Below, one piece after another: positions 38,673 through 46,642 of a DNA stretch of 64,000 nucleotides. The stretch is from CAVVZJ01 sp963752755 (GTDB lineage: Bacteria; Planctomycetota; Planctomycetia; Isosphaerales; Isosphaeraceae). Both the position numbers and the translations under genes were made by a program. The DNA lies in contig CAVVZJ010000001.1 in assembly GCA_963752755.1 (NCBI GenBank), positions 992,001 through 1,056,000 of the forward strand, read 5' to 3'. The notes below the pieces were generated by a model. That model was not told the origin of the DNA. It was given only the letters and a program-made list of their open reading frames with translations, and did not search any database. The first letter of the stretch is position 1; each line of letters begins with the position of its first letter.

Positions 38673-38926
38673 ACCACCGAGCGACGCCGAGGATCTGGCA
38701 GTGTTATCGGCGGCTGCCGGCCGAGCTTCAGCGGTTGGCCGACAACGGCTATGAACTCCTGAGGCAAGATTCACGGCATCCGTCGCTCCACCTGAAGAAG
38801 GTTGGGCGGTTCTGGTCGGTTCGCGTCGGTCTGCACTATCGGGCATGGGCGGTCGAAGTTGGCGAGGATCTGGTCTGGTTCTGGATCGGAACGCATGCCG
38901 AATACGACCGGCTTCTCGGGCGATGA
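38669..38926 (+). CDS. Putative RelE/ParE-type toxin
   Basis: 85 residues from GTG 38669 overlapping the antitoxin stop. The small alpha/beta fold of RelE toxins is suggested by WQCYRRLPAELQRLADNGYEL, the strand HPSLHLKKVGRFWSVRVGLHYRAW and the end FWIGTHAEYDRLL (His and Tyr/Arg near the end). RelE relatives cleave ribosome-bound mRNA. The close, overlapping antitoxin supports the call, although individual catalytic residues are not certain. Confidence 0.72.
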   Translation: MNHRATPRIWQCYRRLPAELQRLADNGYELLRQDSRHPSLHLKKVGRFWSVRVGLHYRAWAVEVGEDLVWFWIGTHAEYDRLLGR

Positions 38927-38938
38927 GGCAGGAGACCG

Positions 38939-39154
38939 ATGAAGCGGTACGCAATCGTCATCGAGGACGCGGGGACGAACCTGGCGGCCTACGTGCCGGA
39001 CCTGCCGGGGTGCGTCGCCACGGGCGAGACCAAGGCAGAGGTCGAGCGCCTCATCCGCGAGGCCATCGTGCTGCACCTGGCGGGGATGGTGGAGGACGGC
39101 TTGCCGATCCCCGAGCCGTCCAGCCGAGTGGAGTACATCGAGGTCGATGCCTGA
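38939..39154 (+). CDS. HicB-like antitoxin
   Basis: 71-residue protein with the partial RNase-H-like fold of HicB: MKRYAIVIEDAGTNLAAYVP, DLPGCVATGETKAEVERLI, REAIVLHLAGMVEDGLPIP. No C-terminal DNA-binding domain. HicB normally pairs with the mRNA interferase HicA, and no HicA-like protein is recognisable next to it, so it may be a solitary HicB or a spare antitoxin for the RelE-like toxin 12 bases upstream. Confidence 0.85.
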   Translation: MKRYAIVIEDAGTNLAAYVPDLPGCVATGETKAEVERLIREAIVLHLAGMVEDGLPIPEPSSRVEYIEVDA

Positions 39155-39377
39155 CTCCGCCAGGCCGTTCCCGGCCATCCCGGATCAGATCACCTGGACC
39201 GGGTCGCAGCGGCGGCCGGCCTGGGATTGGAGGTCGCGGTGCTCCGAAAGAGTTGAGGCCACTGGCGGACCAGCCGCCAGTGGCACCCGGCGCGAGCTGC
39301 GGGAGGAGGAGCGGACCCGCGAGGGTATCGCGCGGGTGGCGAAGCGGAACGCCGCGGCCCGCATGGACGAGCCATGA
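39147..39377 (+). CDS. Hypothetical small protein overlapping hicB
   Basis: 76-residue frame whose ATG overlaps the hicB stop by eight bases, a sign of coupled translation. The C-terminal half is a charged helix (RELREEERTREGIARVAKRN). The middle (VEATGGPAASGT) is encoded by a perfect hairpin repeat that may have inserted into it. No family recognised; may be a real downstream partner or chance. Confidence 0.35.
   Translation: MPDSARPFPAIPDQITWTGSQRRPAWDWRSRCSERVEATGGPAASGTRRELREEERTREGIARVAKRNAAARMDEP
39258..39284. repeat. Perfect small palindrome
   Basis: GCCACTGGCGG and CCGCCAGTGGC (11 bp each) around a 5-base loop, within the small frame after hicB. It is the same style as the other GC palindromes at 23667 and 27075. 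Confidence 0.7.
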
Positions 39378-39593
39378 GGCCGGAAGAAATCGCCCGGAAT
39401 TCCGGCCGGTTTCGGGCACCATTTCCCCACTGGAGAGGTTGAGGGCTCCCGCACCTCCGCGCTCGCCGTCCGCGCCCCCATCAGACTCTTTGGCAATTCG
39501 GACCCCCGGACTCGTTCGTCGCGAGCGACGCGAGGGGGAAACCACCCTCCGCGTAAGGGTTGCCCAGCCGCGGGAGTTTTCCCCTCCGGCAAA

Positions 39594-39628
39594 CTCTGTG
39601 CATCCCCCGTGTCCCCTGTGGTGAATCC
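39594..39628 (-). repeat. CACCACAGGGGACAC-type dispersed repeat
   Basis: On the minus strand the sequence reads TTCACCACAGGGGACACG then GGGGATGCACAGAG. It closely resembles the CACCACAGAGGACACAGAGG repeats that are scattered through many planctomycete and other environmental genomes. Confidence 0.5.
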
Positions 39629-39640
39629 TCCTCCCGCCCG

Positions 39641-39792
39641 ACGAAACGAACCCGAACGTTAAGCTGGGTAATTTTCTGAACGAACCCAACGCCCTCCGCC
39701 CGCGTGACGAAACGAACCCGGCGTCACACCGGGCAAGTCTCGGCGCCCTTGACGTCCCAACAAAACGAACTCGGGACTGTGACGAAACGAAC
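39641..39792 (+). repeat. Five-copy ACGAAACGAACCC array
   Basis: Copies or near-copies of ACGAAACGAACCC begin near 39641, 39677, 39707, 39761 and 39781, separated by 5-40 unrelated bases. Irregular spacing and short units rule out CRISPR. They could be binding sites for a dedicated protein or the residue of a decayed repeat. Confidence 0.65.
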
Positions 39793-40417
39793 AGCCATAC
39801 CCTTCGGAAAGGGCAACCGGCCCCATGAAAATGGTTGCTTGCAGTCCTCGACCATCGACCATCCGGCATCGGCCATTTTCAGAAGAACCCGAGCCGCCGA
39901 CCGATGGCGCGCGGACTTGTCCCGGCCGGGTGGCCGGGGCCAATTGGAGCGCAGCGGAACGTGCCCTGGGGCGCGAGCCTGGCGACGGGTGGCTGAGGTC
40001 GTCTTCAACTCCAGTCTGGCCCCTGACACATTGCCGAAGGGACTGGGGTCGAGCACGACCCCAGCCACCCCGCCGGGCAGCGCACCTCCGGACCGACGGG
40101 CGCTCGAAGTCACCGAGGGGGGGAGGCGATCGGAGGGCCATCACGAGCGTATCGTCTTGTGATCGCTCCTTCGAAGGTTGTCTTGGACATACTTGAGCAG
40201 ACGCGGCGATGACCGGCGTCGATTCCAGAGACCTGGATCGGTCCTGTCGTGGGCAGGAGAGCCCGCATGCCCCCACAAATTTAGCGAGGAGAATCGCTTG
40301 CGGAGATTCAGCGGCGCCGGGCGAGGTCGGGCTCCGCGAGGTCGGCAGAGCCCGGCCGGGCGTGTTGATTTTGGGAACAGCCAGCTGGAACGAGTCGGAG
40401 GCGTCGGCGCGACGCGA

Positions 40418-40816
40418 TCAGAAGGGGCAGCCGCAGAGGATGCGGACGTTGGCGTAGGCGGTGAACTCGGCGGAGCGGATGATCCCCTTGACGCCCTCGG
40501 CCTGTTCGAGGAACTCGTGGTGGGGGACTTCCTCGACATCGACGTTGTCGCCGACAAGGCGGAGGACTTCCTGGTACAATTTGGGGCTGTACTCGCTCAT
40601 CTCGGAGGCGATGGCGATCCCCTCGACGATCAACTCGTCGAGCACGGCGCGGAGGACGTCGAGGAAGCGGGGGATGCCGGGGGTGAGCGTCAGATCAATG
40701 ACATGGCTGTCGGGGGGCAGGGGGAAGCTGGCATCCACGATGAGCAGCTCGTCCTGATGTCCGAGCTCGGCCAGAAGCGAGCAGATCGACGGATTGAGGA
40801 TGCCACCTTTCTTCAT
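40418..40816 (-). CDS. RbsD/FucU-family sugar mutarotase-like protein
   Basis: 132 residues from ATG 40816. RbsD (ribose pyranase) and FucU (fucose mutarotase) interconvert sugar anomers as ring-shaped oligomers. The signature start MKKGGILNPSICSLLAELGH with catalytic His and DELLIVDASFPLPPDSHVIDL is present, plus FTAYANVRILCGCPF at the end, where the family has its substrate Tyr/Asn-rich motif. No sugar kinase or transporter is adjacent. Fucose is a possible substrate given the fucose-synthase-like gene far upstream, but that is only suggestive. Confidence 0.88.
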   Translation of the reverse strand: MKKGGILNPSICSLLAELGHQDELLIVDASFPLPPDSHVIDLTLTPGIPRFLDVLRAVLDELIVEGIAIASEMSEYSPKLYQEVLRLVGDNVDVEEVPHHEFLEQAEGVKGIIRSAEFTAYANVRILCGCPF

Positions 40817-41011
40817 CGGAACACGGTCCTCTCGGCTCATCCGGGGCCGCGTCGTGGGCGGCGGGCCGGGTCAGGCTCAGGCGTTCGCGTCGGGGACGCG
40901 CGGGGTGCTTCGCAGATGCTCAGTATAATGGAATCCAGCGGGCCTCTCCATCCCATCACCTTCCGGCTGCGGGCCGTCGGGAACCGGGAGGCGATCGCCA
41001 GGCCGCAGTCG

Positions 41012-43108
41012 ATGCTCATGCAACCACCGTCGCGACGAGCCGCGATCCTGACCGCACTGGCCCTGGTGGCGTTCGCGCTCTCGTGGGGCCCGGCGCAGGA
41101 CGAGCCGAAGCCGCCGTCGTCGCCGCAGACGCTCTTCGACGAGCGGCTGGCGACGCTCCGGGTCGCGTCCGTGACCTGGATGAACCGGCCGGGGCCGAAG
41201 CGGAAGGTCGTCGATCAGGTTTGTCTGGTCCCCGACCTGCCCAGCTTCTTCGCCGCCCTCGCCACCTGGGACGACGGCCACTACTTCCCGATCCTGCTCG
41301 ACGACCCGGAGTCGAACCTTCGGTTCCTCCGCGCCTTCCGACCACGACGGGTGGTCCGCCTGCCGCGTGCGGCCGGGGCAATCCCCGACGATCAACTCTG
41401 GAAACACGCCCTGGAGGCCGTTGGCAAGTCGTGGACGGTCGAGGGCCAGGAGCCGCCGCCCGGCGACGAGGTTCCGGAGATCCTCGGTCCGACCCCGCCC
41501 GGGGTTGTCGTCTCGACGCCCGCCAGCCAGACGCTCGCCGGGGCCGTTGCTCTGGCCGCTGGACGCTTCCAGCCCCTGGTGCGCTGGGACTTCCGCAAGA
41601 AGGACGACGCGGCCCTGGATCTCGAAGCCGCCGCCCGGATGATGCAGGATCTCGAATTCCAGGTGGCGGCCGTCGTGACCGAATATCGCCAGCTCGGCGA
41701 CGACTGCGACTTCCTCACCCTGGCCGGCGACTGGCCCGATCGCTACGCGATCCCCGAGGGTCAGAAGAAGGGCGTGGCCGCCCTCGACGACCTGCTCAGC
41801 CGACGACCCGACGGCGGCCGTCGCTGGGCCTACGTCGGCCGCCTGATCGGCGATCCGGCCGGGTCGGTCTACCAGGCGATGTGCAGCCTCTTCCTCCAGC
41901 CCGAAAGTGCCTTGCTGTTCAACGCTTACGACGAGCAGGGCATGCCCTGGAGCGAGTACCAGATGCGCGACGCCACCCGCCGGCTCTCGCAGGAATTGCG
42001 CACCTTTCACCGCGTCGGTCCCGACGAGGCGAACCTGGCCGGCTGGCATCGGGTCTTCGACCCGATCAACCGCCACGGCCTCGTCCTGATCAACTCCAGC
42101 GGCGGCGAGAACAACTTCAACCTCCCCGGGGGCGCCGGCCAGACGGCCGACGTGCCGATGAGTGTGCCGGCCGCCGTGCTGATGATCCACAGCTTCTCGG
42201 CCACCCGACCGGCCGACGTCGGCACGGTCGCCGGCCGCTGGCGGGCCAACGGGGCATTCCTCTACTTCGGGTCGATGAACGAGCCGTATCTGAATGCCTT
42301 CCGCACCCCGACGCTCGTCGCCAACCTCCTCGCCGACAACCTCCCCGTCTCGGCCGCCGTGCGCAAGATCATCTCGGAAGACCCGTTCGGCACGCCCTGG
42401 CGGCTGATCTTCCTGGGCGACCCGCTTTACCGGCTCGACCCCGACGCCGCGAAGGCCCCGCGCGTCCAGCCTCGTCCCCCGACCGACCGCTGGCCCGCCC
42501 TGGCCGGGTCCGCGCCGCCAGCCGCAGGCGCCAGCGACGCCGATCGTCTTCGCTGGGGGCTCACCACAGCGCTCGTCCAGGCCGCCCGGCTCGAAGGCGG
42601 GCCGGCCCGCGCCGAATGGCAAAACGTGATCCTCGCGATCCGTCGCGAGGCCCTGCCGGCCTCCGCCCGGCCAATCTATGACGCCCTGCTCGCCGACGTG
42701 ATCACCTTCGCCCGCCCCGGTGTCTCCTGGCGGACCCGCGCCGACGCGATCCCCGAGGCCGAGCGATCAGGCGTCCTCGTTCGAAGCCTCGAAGCTCGCA
42801 AGGCGCCGGCGCCGATCGCGGGGCAGGGGTCTCGGTGCGGCGTCAGTGACCGGAGGCGAACGTCAACGGTCTTCCGTCCGTTGATTCACGCCCATCTGCC
42901 TCAACGCCCGCGCGGAGCGAGCGACGTCGGCCCTTGGAGGGCGAACGACTCGACAACCTGGGGCAAGGCCCCCAGGTGCAGGTGGATCAGGCTGCCGACC
43001 GCGTTCTTGCGAAAAACCATGTCGCGTTCGTCGGTCAGGGCACCGGAGCGGGCCGGGCAGTCATCCAGATCAGGGGCGGGACGGATCAGCCATCGGGCGG
43101 AACGATAA
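41012..43108 (+). CDS. Secreted hypothetical protein, about 615 residues (3' end uncertain)
   Basis: A signal peptide (AAILTALALVAFALSWGPAQ) follows one of two ATGs (41012/41018). The mature protein reads as a real domain: VDQVCLVPDLPSFFAALATWDDGHYFPIL, RRWAYVGRLIGDPAGSVYQA, LVLINSSGGENNFN, then GAFLYFGSMNEPYLNAFRTP and WRLIFLGDPLYRL. The last two recall the closing part of C25-like peptidase folds, but no catalytic pair was identified. The open frame runs to 43108, deep into the convergent CbiA-like gene. After about 42780 it loses protein character, and a hairpin lies at 42863-42884, so the real stop is probably near 42850 after a frameshift. Confidence 0.7.
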   Translation: MLMQPPSRRAAILTALALVAFALSWGPAQDEPKPPSSPQTLFDERLATLRVASVTWMNRPGPKRKVVDQVCLVPDLPSFFAALATWDDGHYFPILLDDPESNLRFLRAFRPRRVVRLPRAAGAIPDDQLWKHALEAVGKSWTVEGQEPPPGDEVPEILGPTPPGVVVSTPASQTLAGAVALAAGRFQPLVRWDFRKKDDAALDLEAAARMMQDLEFQVAAVVTEYRQLGDDCDFLTLAGDWPDRYAIPEGQKKGVAALDDLLSRRPDGGRRWAYVGRLIGDPAGSVYQAMCSLFLQPESALLFNAYDEQGMPWSEYQMRDATRRLSQELRTFHRVGPDEANLAGWHRVFDPINRHGLVLINSSGGENNFNLPGGAGQTADVPMSVPAAVLMIHSFSATRPADVGTVAGRWRANGAFLYFGSMNEPYLNAFRTPTLVANLLADNLPVSAAVRKIISEDPFGTPWRLIFLGDPLYRLDPDAAKAPRVQPRPPTDRWPALAGSAPPAAGASDADRLRWGLTTALVQAARLEGGPARAEWQNVILAIRREALPASARPIYDALLADVITFARPGVSWRTRADAIPEAERSGVLVRSLEARKAPAPIAGQGSRCGVSDRRRTSTVFRPLIHAHLPQRPRGASDVGPWRANDSTTWGKAPRCRWIRLPTAFLRKTMSRSSVRAPERAGQSSRSGAGRISHRAER
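42863..42884. terminator. Hairpin between convergent genes
   Basis: TCAACGG and CCGTTGA, 7-bp perfect stem, 8-base loop, between the secreted hypothetical and the CbiA-like gene. No T-run. Confidence 0.5.
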
Positions 43109-44283
43109 CCGCGCACCACGGTTCCGCGCGGCCCAAGCCAGACGTTCCGCACAAGCGTTCGCTCGACGGGCTCCGGGCCAGGCCAGACCCGCCTCAATTC
43201 GGCCTCGATCGGAAAAATCCCGGCGCCGGGGTAGGACACACCATCGACGATCATCGTGCGGCTCAGGTAAGCCGTGCCGCCGCCCTCGGTGTAGATCCGG
43301 TGGCCCTGGCAGACGTGCATCCGGAGCTCAGCGATCAGGCTGTGATTGGTCGCCAGGGCTTCGACGTACTTGTCCGGGCAGCCGCAGCCGATCATCACCA
43401 GGTCCACGCCCGTCGGCAGCGAGCCGTCACGCAGCGGCGAGAATTCGAGCAACTCGGCCCCGAGCGAGGTCAGTGTCTCGAGCGTATCGGGGAAATAGCC
43501 GCCGAAGGCTTCGTCCATCGCGTAGGCGACACGGAACCGCCCGCCTGGGAACGCCGGGACGGCCGGCAACGTCTCCTCGGGCTCGATCGGGAACGGTCGC
43601 GACCCGGCCAGGGCCGCGATCGCTTCCCGATCGGCAAACCGGAGAAAGCTTGCGGCCAGGGGTGCGATCAGGTCGGACGCGACGTGCTGATTCGGCGGTA
43701 AGGCCGCCAGTGCGGCGCGGATTTCCGGTAGCGTCTCGACGGCTCCCACGACTGGCTTGCCCGCCAGCAGGCCGATCGTCGAGCGGATCGCGGCAAACTG
43801 TTCGGGGTCGTCCAGGCCGTCGAGAAGGATCGCGTCCGCCTCGGGCGGGACCCAGGGAAGATGGTCACCCTGCCAGTTCCGGCAATCGAGCACGATCAGG
43901 CGAGGCAGCTCGAGCGCCTCGATGATCGGCCGGATCGGGCCGGGACGGTCGAAGGCCGAGGGCGGGCTGGGACAGCCGACCTGTGGCGGCGCCGGGTTGA
44001 TCGGCTCCAGGGTCCCCTCGACGATCGCCAAGCCAGCCTCCCGGGTGCCGCGTGTGAAGACCTCACGGCAAAGCTCGGGAGACATCAGCCAGGCATCGAG
44101 GTGACGGCCGGGCAGGCCGGTGATCTGGCCGACGACCGTTGAGGCCCAGGGGCGCGCCGACGAGCGAAAGTGCTGGACCTTCCACTTCTCCTCGCTCAGT
44201 CCCGCCAGCATCGCCAGGCTGGCCACGGATGGCTCGGGGCCGTTCGCCGGTGTCACCAGGGCCAGCCGGGGCGACGCGATCAT
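42901..44283 (-). CDS. CbiA/CobB-like protein lacking both active sites
   Basis: 460 residues, the length and two-domain plan of cobyrinic acid a,c-diamide synthases, intact. The N-terminal dethiobiotin-synthetase-like domain begins RLALVTPANGPEPSVASLA, where the family has a GxGxGKT-type P-loop; the lysine is gone. HLDAWLMSPELCREVF and AIVEGTLE still match. The C-terminal amidotransferase domain (FRVAYAMDEAFGGYFPD, LLEFSPLRD, GVDLVMIGCGCPDKYVEAL) reads IYTEGGGTAYLSR where active enzymes have a cysteine nucleophile (E-C-G-G). HLHLG near the end is kept. The protein is well conserved overall yet cannot do ATP-dependent glutamine amidation in the usual way, so a binding or regulatory role is likely. 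Confidence 0.85.
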   Translation of the reverse strand: MIASPRLALVTPANGPEPSVASLAMLAGLSEEKWKVQHFRSSARPWASTVVGQITGLPGRHLDAWLMSPELCREVFTRGTREAGLAIVEGTLEPINPAPPQVGCPSPPSAFDRPGPIRPIIEALELPRLIVLDCRNWQGDHLPWVPPEADAILLDGLDDPEQFAAIRSTIGLLAGKPVVGAVETLPEIRAALAALPPNQHVASDLIAPLAASFLRFADREAIAALAGSRPFPIEPEETLPAVPAFPGGRFRVAYAMDEAFGGYFPDTLETLTSLGAELLEFSPLRDGSLPTGVDLVMIGCGCPDKYVEALATNHSLIAELRMHVCQGHRIYTEGGGTAYLSRTMIVDGVSYPGAGIFPIEAELRRVWPGPEPVERTLVRNVWLGPRGTVVRGYRSARWLIRPAPDLDDCPARSGALTDERDMVFRKNAVGSLIHLHLGALPQVVESFALQGPTSLAPRGR

Positions 44284-44704
44284 AAGAAGCACCGTGGTCG
44301 AGCGGAAGGAAGGAGGGGTAGCCGCGGCTCCTCGCAGTGGGGACCGACGCGAGTTCCGTTCCCGGCCTGGAAACGGCTGGGACACCGAGGCGAGGGTTGA
44401 AGGAGCCTCGGCGGCGATCGGCTCCCGATCGTCACAATCTTAGAGTCGCGGCCCTGCCCGTCAAGTGTGTCTGAGAACCCATTCGACCGGCGATCCTCGC
44501 TCCGGAAAGCGTCGATCCGGCGCGACTGGGTTGGATACGTCAGATTGTCAAGATTCTTCTCGAGAAACGTGTGCGAGGCCTCAATCTCCCTCGATGTCGC
44601 TCAGGCAAGAGCCTCTCCAGAGAGGCGGGAGATCAGGTGAACTCCGACCGCTCCTCGCCGCGATCCGACTGGGCTGGGTGGCATTTTTCAGGGAACCCCC
44701 AGGA
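44284..44704. other. Gene-free region
   Basis: About 420 bases upstream of the CbiA-like gene and downstream of the carotenoid operon. No credible gene or strong hairpin seen; it presumably holds the CbiA-like promoter. Confidence 0.5.
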
Positions 44705-45839
44705 TCACCGCGCCGGGTAGGGCCGACCTTTCCAGGTTGCCGGCTTGCCGAGCGCGTCCCGCGTGAACGCGGCCCACTGGATTGCCAGAAGAAGCACGAC
44801 GCCCAGCGGATGCAGCAAGGCGCCGATCGAAGACTGGCGAAACCTCCACACGCCCACTACCCGGGGAAGCCAGGCCGCGACCGCGGCGAGTCCGGCGAGG
44901 ACGATCGTCGCTCGCGGGAGCCAGGGGGCCGCGGTTAGCAAGAGGAACGGGAAAACCTGACCGCCCGCCAGCAAGAGCGTGGCGGGGACGATCATCCGCT
45001 GGGAAGCGAGCGCCTCGGTGGCGTTCTTGGCCAGTCCTCGCCAGAGTGCGGAAGCCCCGTGATACATCCGGCACGTGGCGAGATCGGTGGCGTCGCACAG
45101 GTCCGTCTTCAAGCCCGCGAGGCGGTAGGCTCGGGGGAGGGTGATCCCGTCGTGCAGGGACATCCGGATCGCCGCGTGGCCGCCCGCCTGGTCGTACGAT
45201 TCACGGCGGGTCAAAAAGAGTTGACCGCATCCCGCGGCATAGGCGGGGTGCGTGCTCGCCCGCATCCGGGCCAGCGGCAGAAACCCGAGAAGAATGAAGT
45301 GGATCAACGGGATGACCAGTCGCTCGGCCAGAGTGCCGGTTTCCTGTTGAGGTACGCCGCTGACGAGGTCGGCCCGCGAGACGTCAAGGAACGCCACCAG
45401 TCTGCGCCAGGCCGTCGGGAGCGAGCTGAACGTCGGCGTCGAGGAATGCCAGGAGCGGAAATCGGGCCTGTTCGGCCAGTTGGGAGCAGGCATGCTGCTT
45501 GCCGCACCAGCCCTCCGGCAAGTCGGGACCGGAAACGCGACGCACGCGAGTGTCCCGCGCGGCAAACCCGGAGACGATTGCGGCGGTCCTGTCCGTCGAG
45601 TGATCGTCTAGCACGACCACCTCCACCTCCACCCCCCGCGACGCCAGCGCCGCGGCGACGGCCGGACCGATGGCGTTCTCCTCGTCCCTTGCCGGGATCA
45701 GGACCGAAACCCGGCCGATCGACATTCCCTCCCGCTCCAGACACGGCGCCGACCGATAAATGCGGATATTAGACATAAACAGCAACATCGGCCCGGCCGC
45801 CAGGACCAGCGATGCCAGGGCCAGGAGCGTCAACGCCAT
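44705..45839 (-). CDS. Family 2 glycosyltransferase of carotenoid operon, CrtQ-like (frameshifted)
   Basis: Membrane glycosyltransferase. N-terminal helix (LTLLALASLVLAAGPMLLF), then the GT-A core VSVLIPARDEENAIGPAV, VVVLDDHSTDRTAAIV, and DxD in LLAFLDADVQL. The frame breaks near 45412 and continues RRLVAFLDVSRADLVSGVP, GCGQLFLTRRESYDQAGGH, LHDGITLPRAYRLAG, with three C-terminal membrane helices. Restored length about 378. The pattern fits glycosyltransferases that add a sugar to C30 carotenoic acids (CrtQ-type). Its start overlaps the acyltransferase stop by 10 bases; last gene of the operon. Confidence 0.8.
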
Positions 45840-46642
45840 GCGGATCGGTCCTCGTCATGCTCGGCGCGGAACCGTTGTCCACGGATCGTCGCGCGGGTTC
45901 GTCGCCAGAGATCATACAAACCACCGACCCCAGCCCGGCCTCCGATGAGGACCGTGAAATCCGCCGGATTGCGACCGATGACCGCACGAGCCAGAGCGTC
46001 CTGGGTGGCCTCCAGGCCAAGCGCGATGTGGTCGGTCCACGCCTCCGGAGTGCTGTCCTCCAGACGGATTGAATCACCAAAGTAAGCCAAAGCTTCCGGT
46101 GTTCGTTCGCCCCAGAAGGGATACTCCAGGGCCAGCGGCACGACGACCGCCCCCGGCGTCCTCGCGGCGAGGTGGCCGACGCCAGCCTCGATGCAGACCG
46201 GCCGCTCGCGAGGGTCGGCGAACCGGCCCTGAACCGTGACCCACAACGCTCGACCTGGGTCCGAGACGACGGCCCTGCCAACAGTGAGGAAGTCCTTCGC
46301 TCCGCGCAGGCCTTTCCCGACGCCGAACAGCCCGATTCGGCCGAGGATCGGGTAGCGTTTCAAGGTCGCGGCGTCGATCGGAGCGAAGGGGATCTGGTCC
46401 GGAAAGAGGCCCGAGAGGACCAGACCGAGGACCGGGTCCCACCACGACGCGTGATTCAAGGCCACGATCAACGGCCCCGACAGCCGCTCCGGAACCGGGC
46501 CTCCGTGTGCCAGGCGGACGGCGTGGAAGTGCCGTGCCAGGTAGGTTCGCGCGTAACGTCGCGCCCAGGACACCCATCGCGGCGAGACCCGGGGCAGGGG
46601 ATCGGGCGTGGTCAGAGGGCGGCGTCGGAGAGTCGCACGCAT
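45830..46642 (-). CDS. PlsC-type acyltransferase of carotenoid operon
   Basis: 270 residues, intact. 1-acyl-glycerol-3-phosphate acyltransferase-like family: catalytic LIVALNHASWWDPVLGL (H-x4-D), then GRIGLFGVGKG and WVTVQGRFADPRERP in the place of the FPEGTRS motif, and VVVPLALEYPFWGE. In C30 carotenoid pathways such an enzyme acylates the sugar headgroup. It overlaps the desaturase upstream by about 30 bases and the glycosyltransferase downstream by 10, so all three are translationally linked. Confidence 0.85.
   Translation of the reverse strand: MRATLRRRPLTTPDPLPRVSPRWVSWARRYARTYLARHFHAVRLAHGGPVPERLSGPLIVALNHASWWDPVLGLVLSGLFPDQIPFAPIDAATLKRYPILGRIGLFGVGKGLRGAKDFLTVGRAVVSDPGRALWVTVQGRFADPRERPVCIEAGVGHLAARTPGAVVVPLALEYPFWGERTPEALAYFGDSIRLEDSTPEAWTDHIALGLEATQDALARAVIGRNPADFTVLIGGRAGVGGLYDLWRRTRATIRGQRFRAEHDEDRSAWR

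Larger units (their letters stand above)
39378..40417. other. Gene-free, repeat-rich region
   Basis: About 1 kb with no believable gene on either strand. It carries the CACCACAG-type repeat (39594-39628) and the ACGAAACGAAC array (39641-39792). The rest shows short frames without protein-like composition. It could be a decayed locus, but no coding remnant can be named. Confidence 0.6.

Noticed and set aside
39641..39792. Possible CRISPR array
   Set aside because: Units are only ~13 bases, spacing is irregular and there are no cas genes.
40178..41011. N-terminal 278 residues of the long frame preceding the secreted hypothetical protein
   Set aside because: Runs antisense to the RbsD/FucU gene; the signal peptide marks the true start near 41012.
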